This document shows, piece after piece, positions 9,577-22,131 of a stretch of 64,000 nucleotides of DNA. The position numbers and the translations under genes are program-made. Numbering within the stretch: the stretch's first letter is position 1; every line of letters begins with the position of its first letter. Under the pieces are notes generated by a model that was not told the DNA's origin, did not search any database, and saw nothing but the letters and a program-made list of their open reading frames with translations. This stretch comes from Mauremys mutica (taxonomy: Eukaryota; Chordata; Testudines; Geoemydidae): positions 21,485,105 through 21,549,104 of the forward strand of contig NC_059081.1 in NCBI RefSeq assembly GCF_020497125.1, in the 5' to 3' direction.

Positions 9577-9824
9577 GGCTTGCCTATACTTAAAATGCTG
9601 CAGCTGTGCCACTGTAGCACTTCAGTGAAGATGCTACCTATACCAACGGGATGGCTTCTTTCATCAGTATAAGTACTTCACCTCCCTGAGAGGCAGTAGC
9701 TATGTCAAAGGAGAAGCCCTCCCATCGATACAGTGCTGTCTAGGAGTTAGGTCGGTATAACTGTGTTTCTGCATCCCTGAGCGACATAGTTATACTGATA
9801 TAAATTGCTAGCGCAGACCAAGCC
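9577..9824. mobile_element. MITE of the 'TCTACAC' type
   Basis: The inverted ends are GGCTTGCCTATAC and ..GCAGACCAAGCC. The interior has the conserved phrases CTGTGCCACTGTAGC and GAGCGACATAGTTATAC that recur at 43890-44036 and 44361-44545. It is a non-autonomous DNA element with no transposase. Superfamily unknown. Confidence 0.6.
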
Positions 9825-12800
9825 TTGGAAAAGTTCACTGTTCCTCAAAGCACTTGTCCTAGTCTGCCAAAAGCTTTTCCCTGCACTGGCAAATAAGCAA
9901 ACATTATAGTGTGGTACTAATACTAAATTATTCCTTTCATTCTTTTTGTTATTGAATGTTCCATAGACTATCAGCAATTTCATAAAATTTAACTAAATGT
10001 TCATATTTGACACTCCATTGTGGTTCTTTTCATACCAATGTCAGAGAGACTGTTTAAATGCAATACAACTGACATCAAATGTCAAATGAAGGACTACTTA
10101 TGTATTTAAAGTTATGCATGTGCTTAAGTTGCTAAACTACAGCCCTAAATAGTTCCTTAATGTTATAAGTTTCTTCATTCAAGAGTAGCTATACAACACA
10201 ATGATGTTAAAGGAAGAAAATATAAGGCTATCTTTTCATCACCTGATATGTCCAATATTTTCTCCTCTTACCTTCACTGGGCAGTTTTATGGTAGCTCAT
10301 CGTGAATTGGAAACAGAAGCCTTTTTTTTTATTATTTAGGGTAGTATTTTCAAAAAGCCCATGAAGTGACTTAGGAGGTCAATGGGACTTTCAATGAAAT
10401 TTTGTCTCTTAAGTCACTTGATGATTTTTGAAATTCTCACCATTATAGTTTAGGACCTCAGCAGCAGCAAAAACTCAAATAGCTTCTTAATTTTTTCTGG
10501 AAGAAAGAGTCACAACGTAGGTACAATACTGATATTTCCTTAAGCTTTGTGACACTACTGAGAACCCTCACTTATTTAACCTCCAGTAACAACAAATGTA
10601 TTGAAAATGCTAATTTAGTAAATTAGGTGAGATTCAATCTTTAAAATTAGCTAACTCTTGCGCCCCTCACAAACTTCAATATCAGGATGGATTTTAGACG
10701 CTAATATGCTCTGAAGGTCCTAGAGAAATTACTGTTTTAACCAACTGTCAGAAGATACATAGTATAGGTTCAAGTAGTCCAAATTCTAGAGATAGGGGCC
10801 ACCGAAATCAAATCAGAACTGAAGCATGGAGAAAAGGCAAATGATGCTATTTTAAAATATATCTCAAGAGCCAATATTGCTACATATTATTGAAAAGATG
10901 GAATTGGGTTTATATGTGATGGCATGTTGATGTATTTCTGCCTCTGTTTTTTATGAGATAATGGACCTTAAAAAGATCAAGTGGTACTTTGGGCCAGAAC
11001 TACAGGCCATTTACCTTATCCATAGTCTAGATCCTTACGGTATCCTAACTCACCAGGATCTGTTCACCCCAAATAAAGTTGATGGAGCTGGTTGTTTTCT
11101 AGTGAAAGTGATTCTGATGTCATTTAAAGAAGATCTACAATGCTAGGGTAGAAGAGAAGGCATAACAAACTATAAAGAATGTGAAAGGTAGGAAGACTGT
11201 CTGTACAGTCTGTCTGTCTCAGGCCTATTATGATTCTGCTTTGTGTTCTGCTGGGATAAATGAAATTGTTCTCCTAAATGCTGCTAACACAATGGATTGA
11301 AAATTGGCTGAGTTATTGCACATTGTCAGAAAAACAAGTATAGATACTGTACTGTGTATCTGGCTCTATAAGATATTCATGAAGGAAGAACAATGCTTGG
11401 AGTCAGGGCCAGTTCTGACAGGTAACAAAGTCTGCAGGCACATGCTGAGAGAGTTCTGTGTATCTTGCACCATACGTCAATCCCCCTTTGCACACCACAT
11501 TTTAGGAGTGAAGGCCCCCACCTCATGGCCAGAGGACAGCTGTGAGTCCTGAGGATGACATTGCCCTATGCTGGAACTACCATTGAGCTGCCTGAACAAT
11601 TTTGTGAGGGAGAAGTGTGTTTTCTTTTCTAACCTGATGCCTGCAGTTTTACAGAGACATCAGGTTCTATTCCATTTCTTTTTTTCCCCTCCTCCGCATG
11701 GTGCTCTTTGGCAGAGAGGAGTCTGAGAATGAGGAAAGAGAGAGAGAGAGATGTGCAAGCAAGCCAGAAATAAATCCTGAAGTTGCTAACACAAAAAGTG
11801 TCTAAATAATAAAGACACTTGTCAATTGGATGTCGGTGTTTTGTATCTTTGACACTATCACTGAGAAAAAATAATATCCCAAAATAGGATGCATGATCTA
11901 AGTCTCTGGATTTGGTCTGGAAAGCCATTGGCACTTGTTGGTGGATGCACATCTTCTATGCATGAGGAGTATTTTGGGCAGAGACCCAACAAGTGAACAG
12001 GACAAGCTGGACATAAATCTGTGGCTGGAAATGATAACATTGTACAGGGAGTTGGCATTTCAAGATATAATTAGTGAATTTTCCATCTCAAATCAGGCAG
12101 CAACTGCTCAGAGAGGCAAATATATACAGTTATCAGAGGCTAATACATACAGATATTATACAGTTATCAGGTGACAAATATACTAAAACTGGACACGTGC
12201 TCAGTGTTGCTGGGGTTTTGTATTCTTACTACATTCTGCAAACAGGTAACTGCATAGCTTTTGTCATATTTATACATTATTACTCAAGGTCATTTGTAAG
12301 GGTGGACAAATGTGGCAGAAAACCTTTAATGTGTATTTACCTGATTTTTTAAAATTCATTTTCTTCAACCAGATTTACTTCCTACAAATAGTCCATCAAA
12401 CAAGTGTATAGACAAGAATGTTTGTGGAAACAATGAATTTTAAGCAAATATTTCAAAAATTCTGTGGGCATTCACACAAGAATCTTGATGTAATGGCTTA
12501 AGTCCATCTATCAGTAAAAGAGAAACATGCAATGGGCTGATCCCCAGCTGAGGTAGATTGATATCAGTCCATTGCCTTCAACAGCCCAAAAACAGTTGCA
12601 GAAATTATTTGGTTAATAATTTCAAAGAAAGAATATATTAGAAAAAATACAATTCTCTCATGGACAATTCACTAACAGATAACAAGCAAAAATTGTTCAA
12701 TAAATTATTCATTATGAATTACTGGACCAGTTTTTTTTGTTGTTGTTGTTGGTTTTGGTACGATACAGAGCAACAACTCTTCTGGGAACAGAAATAATCA

Positions 12801-14395
12801 TTGCTAAAATAACACAACAGGGTAAAAGTGAATTTGCTATAAGAATCTGCTTTTGCTTTTTTGAAACTATTTGTGAGTACATTTAGCACTAGTGAAAAGT
12901 ACCAAACTGACAGCTTGGTGATGAAAGCCCCATATCCGCAGACTGGGAACAGCGTAGGTAGCAATAGGACAGCTCTGTCACATTCCTTTGCTATTGTTAT
13001 GGAGGGCCCCCCTCCTGAACTCTCTCCTCCTCACCTCCCAGTGGTCAACTAGTTTCATCCCACTGTTGCCAATATAGTCATTTTCCAACCCCTCCTTTAA
13101 ATTGGAACATCCCTTCTAATTTCAATTTCTGGGGAAAACACTGGTCCTGAACCAACACCAAATGAACTCAACAGGTGCTGGTTTAAAATTAAATGAGAGA
13201 GTACATAGTTGGTTCTCCATTCCTATTTAATCCTAGATCCCTTATTGAATTTGGTAAAAAGAGGACTAGTCGGTATCAATTTTTAGTGGTATCTGTTTGA
13301 GTCTACCAAATGGTAACAACTTTCAGCCACAACCGAACAGAAGAATGTGTGATCTGGTGCACTCAAAGTGAAATGCTTTGTATCCTTATCACCCGTCCCT
13401 CATGTCCTTATATGCTTCATAAATATTTGGTATGTACATGTATTATGTCTTAAACAAACACCACAATATAAATTCTATTTAGAAAAGTGAACTATAATGT
13501 TATATGTATAGATAAGATTAGATTCTGTGGAAACCTCTTGGTGTGTACTCTAGCTTAACCAACCCAAATATTTCATTTTAAGCACTGATATTTGCACTGA
13601 GAATTTGGAGATGGCTCACCCGGCCTTTTTAAAGATGTTTCTCTTTATATGCATCAGCTATGCAGAAAATCACGATCAAATACAGAGTAGGTTCAGGCAA
13701 AGAACAGGAAAAATTCTGTTTCACACTTCAAGATGCTAATGAAACAGAAAGGGTTTAATCCTCAATCGGTGTAAATTGGTGTAGTTCCATTGACTTCAAT
13801 AAAGCTATGACGATTTATATAAGCTGAGGATTGGGCCCAAGAGAAGAAATGATGTGTGATTATTACCAGTTGAGTGATTTTCTCCTGATGCCAATTACTG
13901 TCAGGAAACAGAAGTAAGTAGGGATTTATGCACATTTGTATGCAGTAGAATGAATTTGGCATGGACAGCGTGAAGGAGCAAGGCACTCCATTTCAAAATG
14001 CCAAACTATGCTCAACAGATAAATGAGGACCCATCAATACTAATACCACGATTTGGGAACAAATCTATAGGGAAGATGTCCTCAGCAGGTGAATAAAATA
14101 GAGAGAAGGAGGCAACACTGCTAACATAATATGTTTGGTGCCTGTCACCCAGAATGATCCCCTACAGCCAAACGATGAGGTCTTTTTACTGGAAAATTCT
14201 AAAGAATTATTTCATGCATGTCATTTTTGTAGCCCATTTTTCCAACTGATATCCCCTTGTCAGTACAAAATTATGTTTAAAATACAGCCAAAGAACCATA
14301 GCTTTAAATGAAAAAAGATGCCTTGGGAAGGGAACATGTCACAGCTAATTATGAAAAAATATTTCATACTTACACACAGCTTTTTTCTCTTGAGA
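9825..14395. other. Intron without genes; dispersed short palindromes
   Basis: AT-rich. Two short imperfect palindromes of an apparently dispersed family lie at 10347-10437 (arms AAGTGACTTA/TAAGTCACTT) and 13759-13838. A GA-rich stretch lies at about 11735-11755 and a GTT run near 12738. The open frames here match nothing I recognise. Confidence 0.5.
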
Positions 14396-14535
14396 ATTCA
14401 AAGTGCTTTACAAACCATTACTCAGTGAACCCTCACAACAACCTCAGAAGTTAACTATTATACCTATTTTACACACAAGTAAACTGTAGGACAGGAAGGT
14501 TAAGTAGCTTGTCCAGTGTCAGATAGCAAACCCAC
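14396..14535. repeat. MIR-type ancient SINE fragment
   Basis: Diverged copy with the typical run CAAAGTGCTTTACAAACC, CCTCACAACAACC, TTTTACACACAAGTAAACTG and AGGTTAAGTAGCTTGTCCA. This is an old, amniote-wide SINE. Confidence 0.65.
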
Positions 14536-15352
14536 ATGTGTAGATTCCCTGTCCAAGATTTTAAAAACTAGGATTATAGTCCCTAATTTGATTTGATACA
14601 TGGTACTTTCTGTACCTTTAGCAGGTAAAGCAAATCTCTAGCTTTTTATATTGCACTAAAAAGAACATTGCATTTTGTCAGTATCCTCTCTTACATGAGC
14701 TGATTATCATGGGGACATAGACCAGGAAGTTCCCTCATTTTCCTCATAATGTAGGAAACAAGGGAACGTTAAGATTTAATATCACCTCATCAGTAGTCCA
14801 GAAATCTGAGAAGCCTGGAAGGGTTCTGCTTTGGTCTCTAGCCGCTCTCAGTCACAGAGAAAATAAGATTTTTTTATTAAGATTAAGCATGTTCTTTTAA
14901 ATCTTTCCCTGATTTTTTAAATACTTTGCCTCTTTTGTCTTATTACACTATTCCATGTTTTGCCTTCCCATCTTCCTTTTCCTCCTTTGAGATCTCAGTG
15001 CTCCTCTCTCTGACATTGTGTTGCACTATTAATTTTTCTCCTTTTTTGAAGAAACCTTATTTTCCTTCCTTTGTCTGCCATTGCTTCTGCCTGCTATAGC
15101 TATTCTACTAAATCAGTAAGAGAATATGGAACATATGCTCTGATGACAGTGTTCATTATAAAATGACAGATGAACAAAACACCTTCCAGTTCTTTCATCT
15201 CACACCTGCATATTGAGTATAACCTATTCTCCATGGTACAAAGATTCACTTGGGATGTTTGTTTGTTTTTAAACCAAAATCCACTCTTATGACCATACAG
15301 TACAGCTATCTGTACACTTCAAAGGAAAATAAGGATAACATGAGTACTTTTT
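14536..15352. other. Intron flanking the donor side of the LRP1B exon
   Basis: Unremarkable T/C- and A-rich intronic sequence. I see no second exon or alternative donor worth noting. Confidence 0.5.
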
Positions 15353-15358
15353 ACTTAC

Positions 15359-15481
15359 AGGTATCTAAAGACTCATCTGAATCATCTGGACAGTCGGGTT
15401 CTCCATCACATAGCCAATTTTGAGACACACAAGTCACATGATCATCGCAAAGAAACTCTCCTATGTCACACAGCTGTTCTT
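15359..15481 (-). CDS. LRP1B: LRP1B coding exon, first LDL-receptor class A repeat (exon 2-equivalent)
   Basis: LRP1B is a giant LDL-receptor-family endocytic receptor on the plasma membrane. Class A repeats bind ligand through disulfides and a calcium-binding acidic cluster. On the minus strand this 123-nt exon follows a pyrimidine-rich acceptor (TTTTCCTTTTCAG) and ends at a perfect GTAAGT donor. Both boundaries fall after codon base 1, so the exon is symmetrical (phase 1-1). Of 41 residues, cysteines lie at 5, 12, 18, 25 and 31; the sixth is split across the donor, with T in this exon. [14 protein letters not shown] at residues 25-38 is the canonical calcium-binding tail. The order LCD..EFLC..HVTCVSQ.WLCDG matches my memory of the LRP1B N-terminus much better than LRP1. 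I see no stop or frameshift. Exon 1 (signal peptide) should lie beyond 64000 and exon 3 before position 1. The exon number is inferred. Confidence 0.92.
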
Positions 15482-15484
15482 CTG

Positions 15485-18400
15485 AAAAGGAAAATGTTTT
15501 TACATGGAATGATTAACAGATGAGTGAAAATAAAGAGACAAAATGGTATGATCATTAAATAGGAAATTAAAGCAAATACCCAAAAGAACATGACTATGAG
15601 TTGAAAGCTGAATGAGATCTTTAACAGCCAGATTATGATGCCCTTATTTAGAATGAGCAGTGCATCACCCTCTGTGAAGTCCTACTGAAGTAAATTAAGA
15701 GATTAAGGTACATCCAGACATGAGTAAAGATAACATAATCTGTCCCTACAAAAATAAGATAGAAGTTTCATACTTTTTTTTGCTAATTTTTAGTTTCAAG
15801 CATATCATCATGAGATCATCTTGGTCATTATATGGAATCCAACAAGCTTTATGTCTATAATATCTGCCTGCATGAAATGTCTGGTTATTGTTAGAAATGT
15901 CTATTTGCAGGAAAGGACTCAGTGGTGATGATATGATTTCCTTCTTTTGTCCTCAAAGAGCTTTAACAAATTGTGCACCTAAATCAAAAGCTTTTTCCAG
16001 GAAAGGTCTTCTGTGAGAGCCAAAGACCCTGTTCTCATAGTTTTAACTGATTTTTTTACACTGAGTTTACTCAGATGACATTAAACTCAAAACCACATCT
16101 CATGTTAAAAATAATAATACTCAAAGAAGTATTACTAATATTAATATTCCAGGTTTCTATAGTGCTTTAAAAATACTAAAGGCTCACTTTAAAAAAAGAA
16201 GCCTGAATTGTTTGCAGGCACAAATGCTAGTATTTAATCACGTAATTGTTTTTGCAAACCAGTAATTTTGCTTCTCATGGCTGTAAAATTGTAAACTGAG
16301 TTTAAAACACTGGCCATAAGGGACCAACATTGCATGTGTTGCACACCAAAACACCTGCTGGCTTCAATCAACAAATCCTGCCTTACTGAAGTTTTGGGTT
16401 GAAATAATGCAGGAGTAGGTCATCGTTAATTAAACCTACAACACTTCTGTGCAGCAAATACTATTCATTTTACTGATGTGCAAATTGCAGCAGTGCCTTT
16501 CCCAAGGTCACACTGCAGATTAGTGAGCACAGCCTGTCTAATTCTTCTCTCAGTTACACCATTGAAGACCAGAAATAACTCTATTAAAGTCAATAGTATT
16601 GCAACAGTGTAAAATTGGTGTAATTATGAGGAGATTTAGGGCTCCTGCTCCCTTGTTCCATTGCTAGATCAGTATATCAGCTCAGTTCATAGTGAAAGGT
16701 AAGAGATGTTGCTATGATTTCCAATTGTTATTATATTTCATTGTTTTTATATATAGCTGTTCTGAGAGACTGAAACTGACTGGCTCTTACATGAGATCTG
16801 TTTTGCTACAGCATGGGATTAAAGGCTTCTAATTATCAAGGAGCCCATCGGTGGTTATGTACCCGTTCTTAGTTATGTGTGTTAATGGTAAAACAGTCTT
16901 ATGAAGACAACATCCAATGTACTTCGTAGCAATGTAATTGTCATCCTAGACAATAGTTATATATAGCATTGTCTAATCAGGGCAAGATGTGCCTCTAGTG
17001 TGCTTGCTAAAACAGTCTCAGGGCTTTAAAGAAAATTCTTATTGTTGCACAGTTTTAGGGACAGTTATATATTATCCCTCTAGGAAATAGCAGCTTGTTT
17101 CAAGTAGCCTATTTATTTTGTACCCAGATATTCCATTTTCAAGGTCATCCTCTGAAGCTATTGATGATTACACATTTAAATGAGTGAATTTCCAGCTATT
17201 ATGTAAATAGACATTTTACATTATTTAAAATTATCTACTGTGCAGTTCTTTGCTCTTTAAAAGGATGAGCATTTTTTGTATGTTTTTCATTTAACATATT
17301 ATTAAAACAGCCTACAGTGCTGAGCTGTTCAAGCTAATCTTTAAAAAAAAAACTTCTCTTTGTTAAAAAAAACCCCAAACACTGTATAATTAAAAATGTA
17401 GGCTTTTGAGATCACGGAGGCAATTTTCCTTAAATCCTTTGGGGAAAAGTTCAAAGCTCTTAGTATATGTACCACATCCTAAAAAATAGCACAGGAAGCA
17501 TAACTGAGAGAAAAAGTTTTGCCATTTACAGGTTATCCTCTTTTCTTAAAGGGAGTTGTATACAGAAATCCATATGTGTCAACACATATCAGTTTACTAT
17601 TACTTTCAATGGTAATGCACTTCTAAAAATCAACCTTTTAGCACAAGAGGATTTATGTGCAACTTTCCATACATTAGGTTGAAAGTATAACCCTCATGTA
17701 GTGCCACATGTGTTCTACTTAGAGGCAGATGTTTAAAAAAATAAATTATAATTATAGTACCAAAAAACTACAAGAAAGCAGTAAACTAACATGCCAGCTT
17801 ATCTATACAATTTAAATACAGCTCAAGAATGAACTTTTCATTTATACAGAGGTATTCTGATAATGTAACATCCATACTGGTTTTGGTACAATTTGGTATC
17901 ACAGCTGTGTTAGGAATATTAAATAACGTTTCAGTGGGATTCATAATATTTTATTCAAGTTATATCAATGTAAATTTTTACACTACTAGGAAATTTCAGA
18001 AACCCAGATACTAATACTCATTCCTTTAAAATGTACAAGCTAAGATTCATAAGAGATACTGAAATATTTTAAATAATATATTAGATAATATTAATTTCTT
18101 ATTGAATGTCAGAACTAATAGCTAAAAGGGGCCATGGCTGTCTAAAAGTACAACAAAGCTGTGATTTGTGGGAACACATATGCAGATCAGTAACTATGCA
18201 CATGAGCAGTTCCAATGGGACTCAAAATTACTCCCATGCATAAATGTTTATCAGAGTGAGGCATAAATGTTTTTTTTTTCTTCTTCCCCCTTTAAATTCT
18301 GATTGGCAATAATTTGGGTGGAGAGAGAAATCCACACTTACTGTCATTCACTGATTGAAATGTAATCCTCTGAGCCTAATTATATACTGCAGCCAGCAAC

Positions 18401-21221
18401 GACTGGAGGAAATTACACTTTAAATCAATTAACAATTCCAGCACAATTATTTAAGATTGGAATCATTGTGAAAAACCCAAATTAAGGGTCATTGAAGTCA
18501 ATGGTAGTTTTCCAAGTCTGGGCCCTAGGCATTTTGTTTGTTTGTTTTACTGCAATAGACCCATATTAGAGCTGAGTTAGCATTATCCATAGCTACTAGG
18601 ACTGACATTGGAGAAATGTTAGTAGGAAATGGGCTTCTTAAAAAGGAATAGAGTCCAATTCCTCCACAGTCCTTAGACATTCCACTTCTGAGAAACTGAT
18701 AACACACTAGACAGGAGACAAGCTGTGAGCCTGTACTATCATTAATTTAAAGACCTTTCTCCTCTGCTACATTCCATTATGGTTTATACCTTTATCTTTC
18801 TTAATAAAATACCTTTTCCTCCTTGATGTCAACTGCCAGTCAAAAGGCATCAGAACACTTCTAATGCCAGCAGTAATGAACGGAAACGCATGACAGAAGC
18901 CTCTGAATAGCACCATAAATGCCCAAGTAAATGGCACCAGTGGTTAGGAAATATATGAAGGGGCAAGTGTCTTATCATTTTCAAGGGTAATGAGTGTGAC
19001 ACAAAAAACCTGTTCTCTTGTGTGAAGAAAAGTTAGGGTGAGGAGAGAACAGTTTGCTACCTTCCCAGAAACACGGATATTAATTTTTCTTAATGGATCT
19101 TACCGAGTACAGAATTTGTAATCCTCCCATATCTATTAAACACCAAAAACACCAAGTCTTTTTGAATCTCAAAATAGAAGGTACGCCTGCAAAAAAGCCT
19201 CCTTACCAAAACTAACAACAACAAAAATAACACAGAGCAGGGCAGAACAGTTCAGTATAAAGGAACTATATTTCTGTAAATATTTCAGATCATATTTAAC
19301 ATGTTTCTTTTAAGTGGAGAACATATTTGTCTTTGGTCATTTTAAAACTGATGAGCTCCTGGGTGGTTCTTTATTCAGTGGTGTAGAAAGTTAAAAATCG
19401 CACCCTTTTGCTGTCTTACCTTTTTTACCATCAAGAAAACTGATAGAGCAAAAATCCCACTTTATAATTTGCCAAAATACATTTCGGGGGGGATTTTGAT
19501 TGGCATAAAGCGGCTTAATGGGATGCCCATTATACTATCCAATTTTTATTGGCATTTAAATGATCCTTTTTCCAATTCACTTTTCTTTTATGTTTCCCTT
19601 ACAGATGTATGTCTTTCTTTTGTCTGTCACTTTTGTAGATCCTTTGAAATCAATCAGCCCGGTTACTTATAAATGCTAGACTAATGTGAAATTAAAAAAA
19701 AAAAAAAAAGCCCTGGCCACCCAAGAGATGCTTCCTTATTAACTGCAAAGAAAATGGTTTCTTTCACTGACACTTCTTCCCATTCTTTTTTCATCTGCAC
19801 TCTGTATGCTGCACAGTGAGACTCCCAGAGGAGGAAAAATTCACATATTTTTAACATACTGATACTTTGTGAGATACAGAGCAGATGGTTAGAAACCATC
19901 TCTCTATGGGTCAATGAAAGCTTTGCCTCCCTAAGGATATTACTCCATCCTGTGTTGTAAGCACCTGGCAGTGCCTCTTAGAATTAAAGTTTCACCAAAA
20001 CAACTGACTTTGTGTTAAAGTAAATACATTTCTAGATCCAAAAATGTCTCCCAGTATAAGACAGACCTGCAGTTTAAGAAGGGAAACCTTAAAATCTCCC
20101 TTAGTTTCTAGAAAGTTTGTATAGGAAATATCCTAATGAACAAATTTATTAATGTCATGCAATTAATCTTATTTTGGACTGCCAAAAATTCCACTAAGAC
20201 TATATATTTACCCTTATTTACAATTTCCAAAGGTTATCACATTCATATATTCACAGCCACAGAGAGCAGCCATTGCTAAATGATTAGAAAAATACTTTGA
20301 ATGCAAAGTGGTGACCAATGTCTGCTTCCAAGAGGAAAACTGCAATTTTAATAAGACAGTTGCCCTTTGTAGACATGCATTTAAATCTTAAACAATGCAA
20401 AGGGATAAAGATCCGTTTTCTGTGATCACATTGACTGTTAGATGTCATAGGTATCTGGGTTGTTCTTATTTGGATGAACGCAAATTATGAAAAGAAGGCC
20501 AATACGGTTCTTAAATAGAACTATATATAAATTAAGTACTTCTCCAGAAGATATGTATCATGAGAAGGTAAATGAATCTCTGTACATCTAATTAACTCTG
20601 CCTTAGTAGGAGAACACACACACAGTGTAAATTCCACCATCAACATGAAAGACGCTTACGTTAAGTAACCACCTGTACATTGTTGTTCTATGAAAGAGTT
20701 TAGATTTCGCTCTAGAATGATTATTGGTATAATTTTTTGAAGGTGGGGGCTTCCAAACTGCTCTACTTTTCCCACTTTTACTTCCCTTTCTCTGCAAGAG
20801 CCTGGTATGGTGGTAAAAACTCCATTCAACTAGAAGACCTATATTGTGCTCATTTAGATGCTTCTATCATCCTTCAAGGTACCCTCAAGGTACTTGTGTG
20901 CTGTCTTCAGACTACTCTCAGCCTCCATCTGCTCAGAGCACCTGGGACCCCAAAAATCAAATCTCCCATATGGCAGCACTTTGCAAAGTAAACTCTTAAA
21001 TAGCCGTGTAGATTTTTGGTTCATTATAACCTGGAGTGTGTTCATCAGCTCTTGACAGACAGCCTAAAATGAAAAAAAAAACCCACATGCTTAAAACAGT
21101 TCTAAAGATACATTCAAACTGTTTCAAAGTCTTTGATCCAGAAGAGATGTATTTTTTTTTCCTGAAGCAGAACACCAGACTGGGTGGACAATGCCCTGAG
21201 TGGCTCACAGAATCCTGTTTA
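15485..21221. other. Intron without genes
   Basis: AT-rich. A weak MIR-like piece lies near 16435-16545 (CAAGGTCACACTGCAGATTAG). Short palindromic repeats lie near 16565-16640 and 18480-18530. A poly-A run at about 19693-19710 and an AC run near 20611-20622 are the only simple repeats of note. Confidence 0.5.
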
Positions 21222-21530
21222 TCAGGGTATGGTTACACAGCCCATAGGAGTGTGCCTCCCAGCCCTTGTTAATAAACTCAGGGTAGCAAGGCTCTGCTAG
21301 TGCTATAAAAATAGCTGTATAAACAGTGTTTTGAAGTTGCAGCTTGGACTGGAGCTCAGGCTTTGAAACCTAGGGAAGTGAGTGAGTTGCAGAGCCCGAG
21401 CTCTAGCCCAAGCCACAACTTCAAAGCACTGTCTACAGAGATATTTTTCCAGTACTAGCATGAGTTCTGCTAGCCTTAGTCGAATATCCAGAGCTGGGAG
21501 GCTCACTTCTGTGCACTGTGTGTACCTTCA
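21222..21530. mobile_element. MITE with long internal palindrome
   Basis: Outer ends GGTATGGTTACACAG and ..CACTGTGTGTACC are inverted. Inside, arms at about 21295-21364 and 21392-21462 are complementary with scattered mismatches (for example ACAGTGTTTTGAAGTT against AACTTCAAAGCACTGT), separated by a loop of about 27 bases. No coding capacity; the open frames on both strands are mirror shadows of the palindrome. Confidence 0.7.
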
Positions 21531-21821
21531 GAAGCTCGGCTCATGGGTTTTGCTCACATATTTCAGGGTCAAACTGATTACTAGATTCAGGGTTGAGAAG
21601 GAATTGTCCCCCATAAGGTTGGGTGGGATCTGTGGGGTTTTTCACCTCCCTCTGAAACATACAGCACAGATAATTTGCTAGGATCATGCAGAGAGCTCAC
21701 TTACACAATTCCCTGCCTTTGTAGGGGCCTCAGGCATTGGTGGCACTATGGTGTCTCCTGTTTTCTGCCTGTTGCACACAACAGTTTAATCTCCTGGAGA
21801 CTGAAATATTTTAATCTCACC

Positions 21822-22123
21822 CAGGGGCGGCTCCAGGCACCAGCACACCAAGCGTGTGCCTGGGGCGGCAAGCCACGGGGGGCGCTCTGCCGGTCGCCGC
21901 GAGGACGGCAGGCAGGTTGCCTTTGGCGGCAGGCCTGCGGAGGGTCCGCTGGTCCCGCGGCTTCAGCGGACGTCCCGCAGGCGCGCCGCCGAATCTGTGG
22001 GACCGGGGACCTCCCACAGGTGTGCCACCGAATCCATGGGACCGGGAACCTCCCGCAGGCAAGCCGCTGAAGGCAGCCTGTCTGCTGTGTTTGGGGTGGG
22101 CAAAATACCTAGAGCTGCCACCG
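21822..22123. mobile_element. hAT-type GC-rich non-autonomous element
   Basis: Starts CAGGGGCGGCTCC and ends GAGCTGCCACCG, with a perfect 8-bp duplication ATCTCACC at 21814-21821 and 22124-22131. Eight-base duplications and CAGGG ends are hallmarks of hAT transposons. The interior is a CpG-rich set of palindromic units (CCCGCAGG, CCGCGG) with no transposase. The many ORFs here are GC-driven. Confidence 0.88.
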
Positions 22124-22131
22124 ATCTCACC

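Larger units (their letters stand above)
1..15358 (-). other. LRP1B: LRP1B intron downstream of the class A exon (partial)
   Basis: The intron begins at the GTAAGT donor (15353-15358) and runs out of the window to the left. I found no other class A, EGF or beta-propeller coding block on the minus strand here, so the next exon is more than 15 kb away, as expected for a gene with huge 5' introns. It carries the retrovirus at 1-3649, Penelope-like and CR1 fragments, a small hAT-like element, a MITE and a MIR, listed separately. Confidence 0.8.

Noticed and set aside
1..15358. Search for the next LRP1B exon (second class A repeat)
   Set aside because: I looked for cysteine-rich minus-strand frames with splice sites and found none. 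The intron appears to extend past the left edge.
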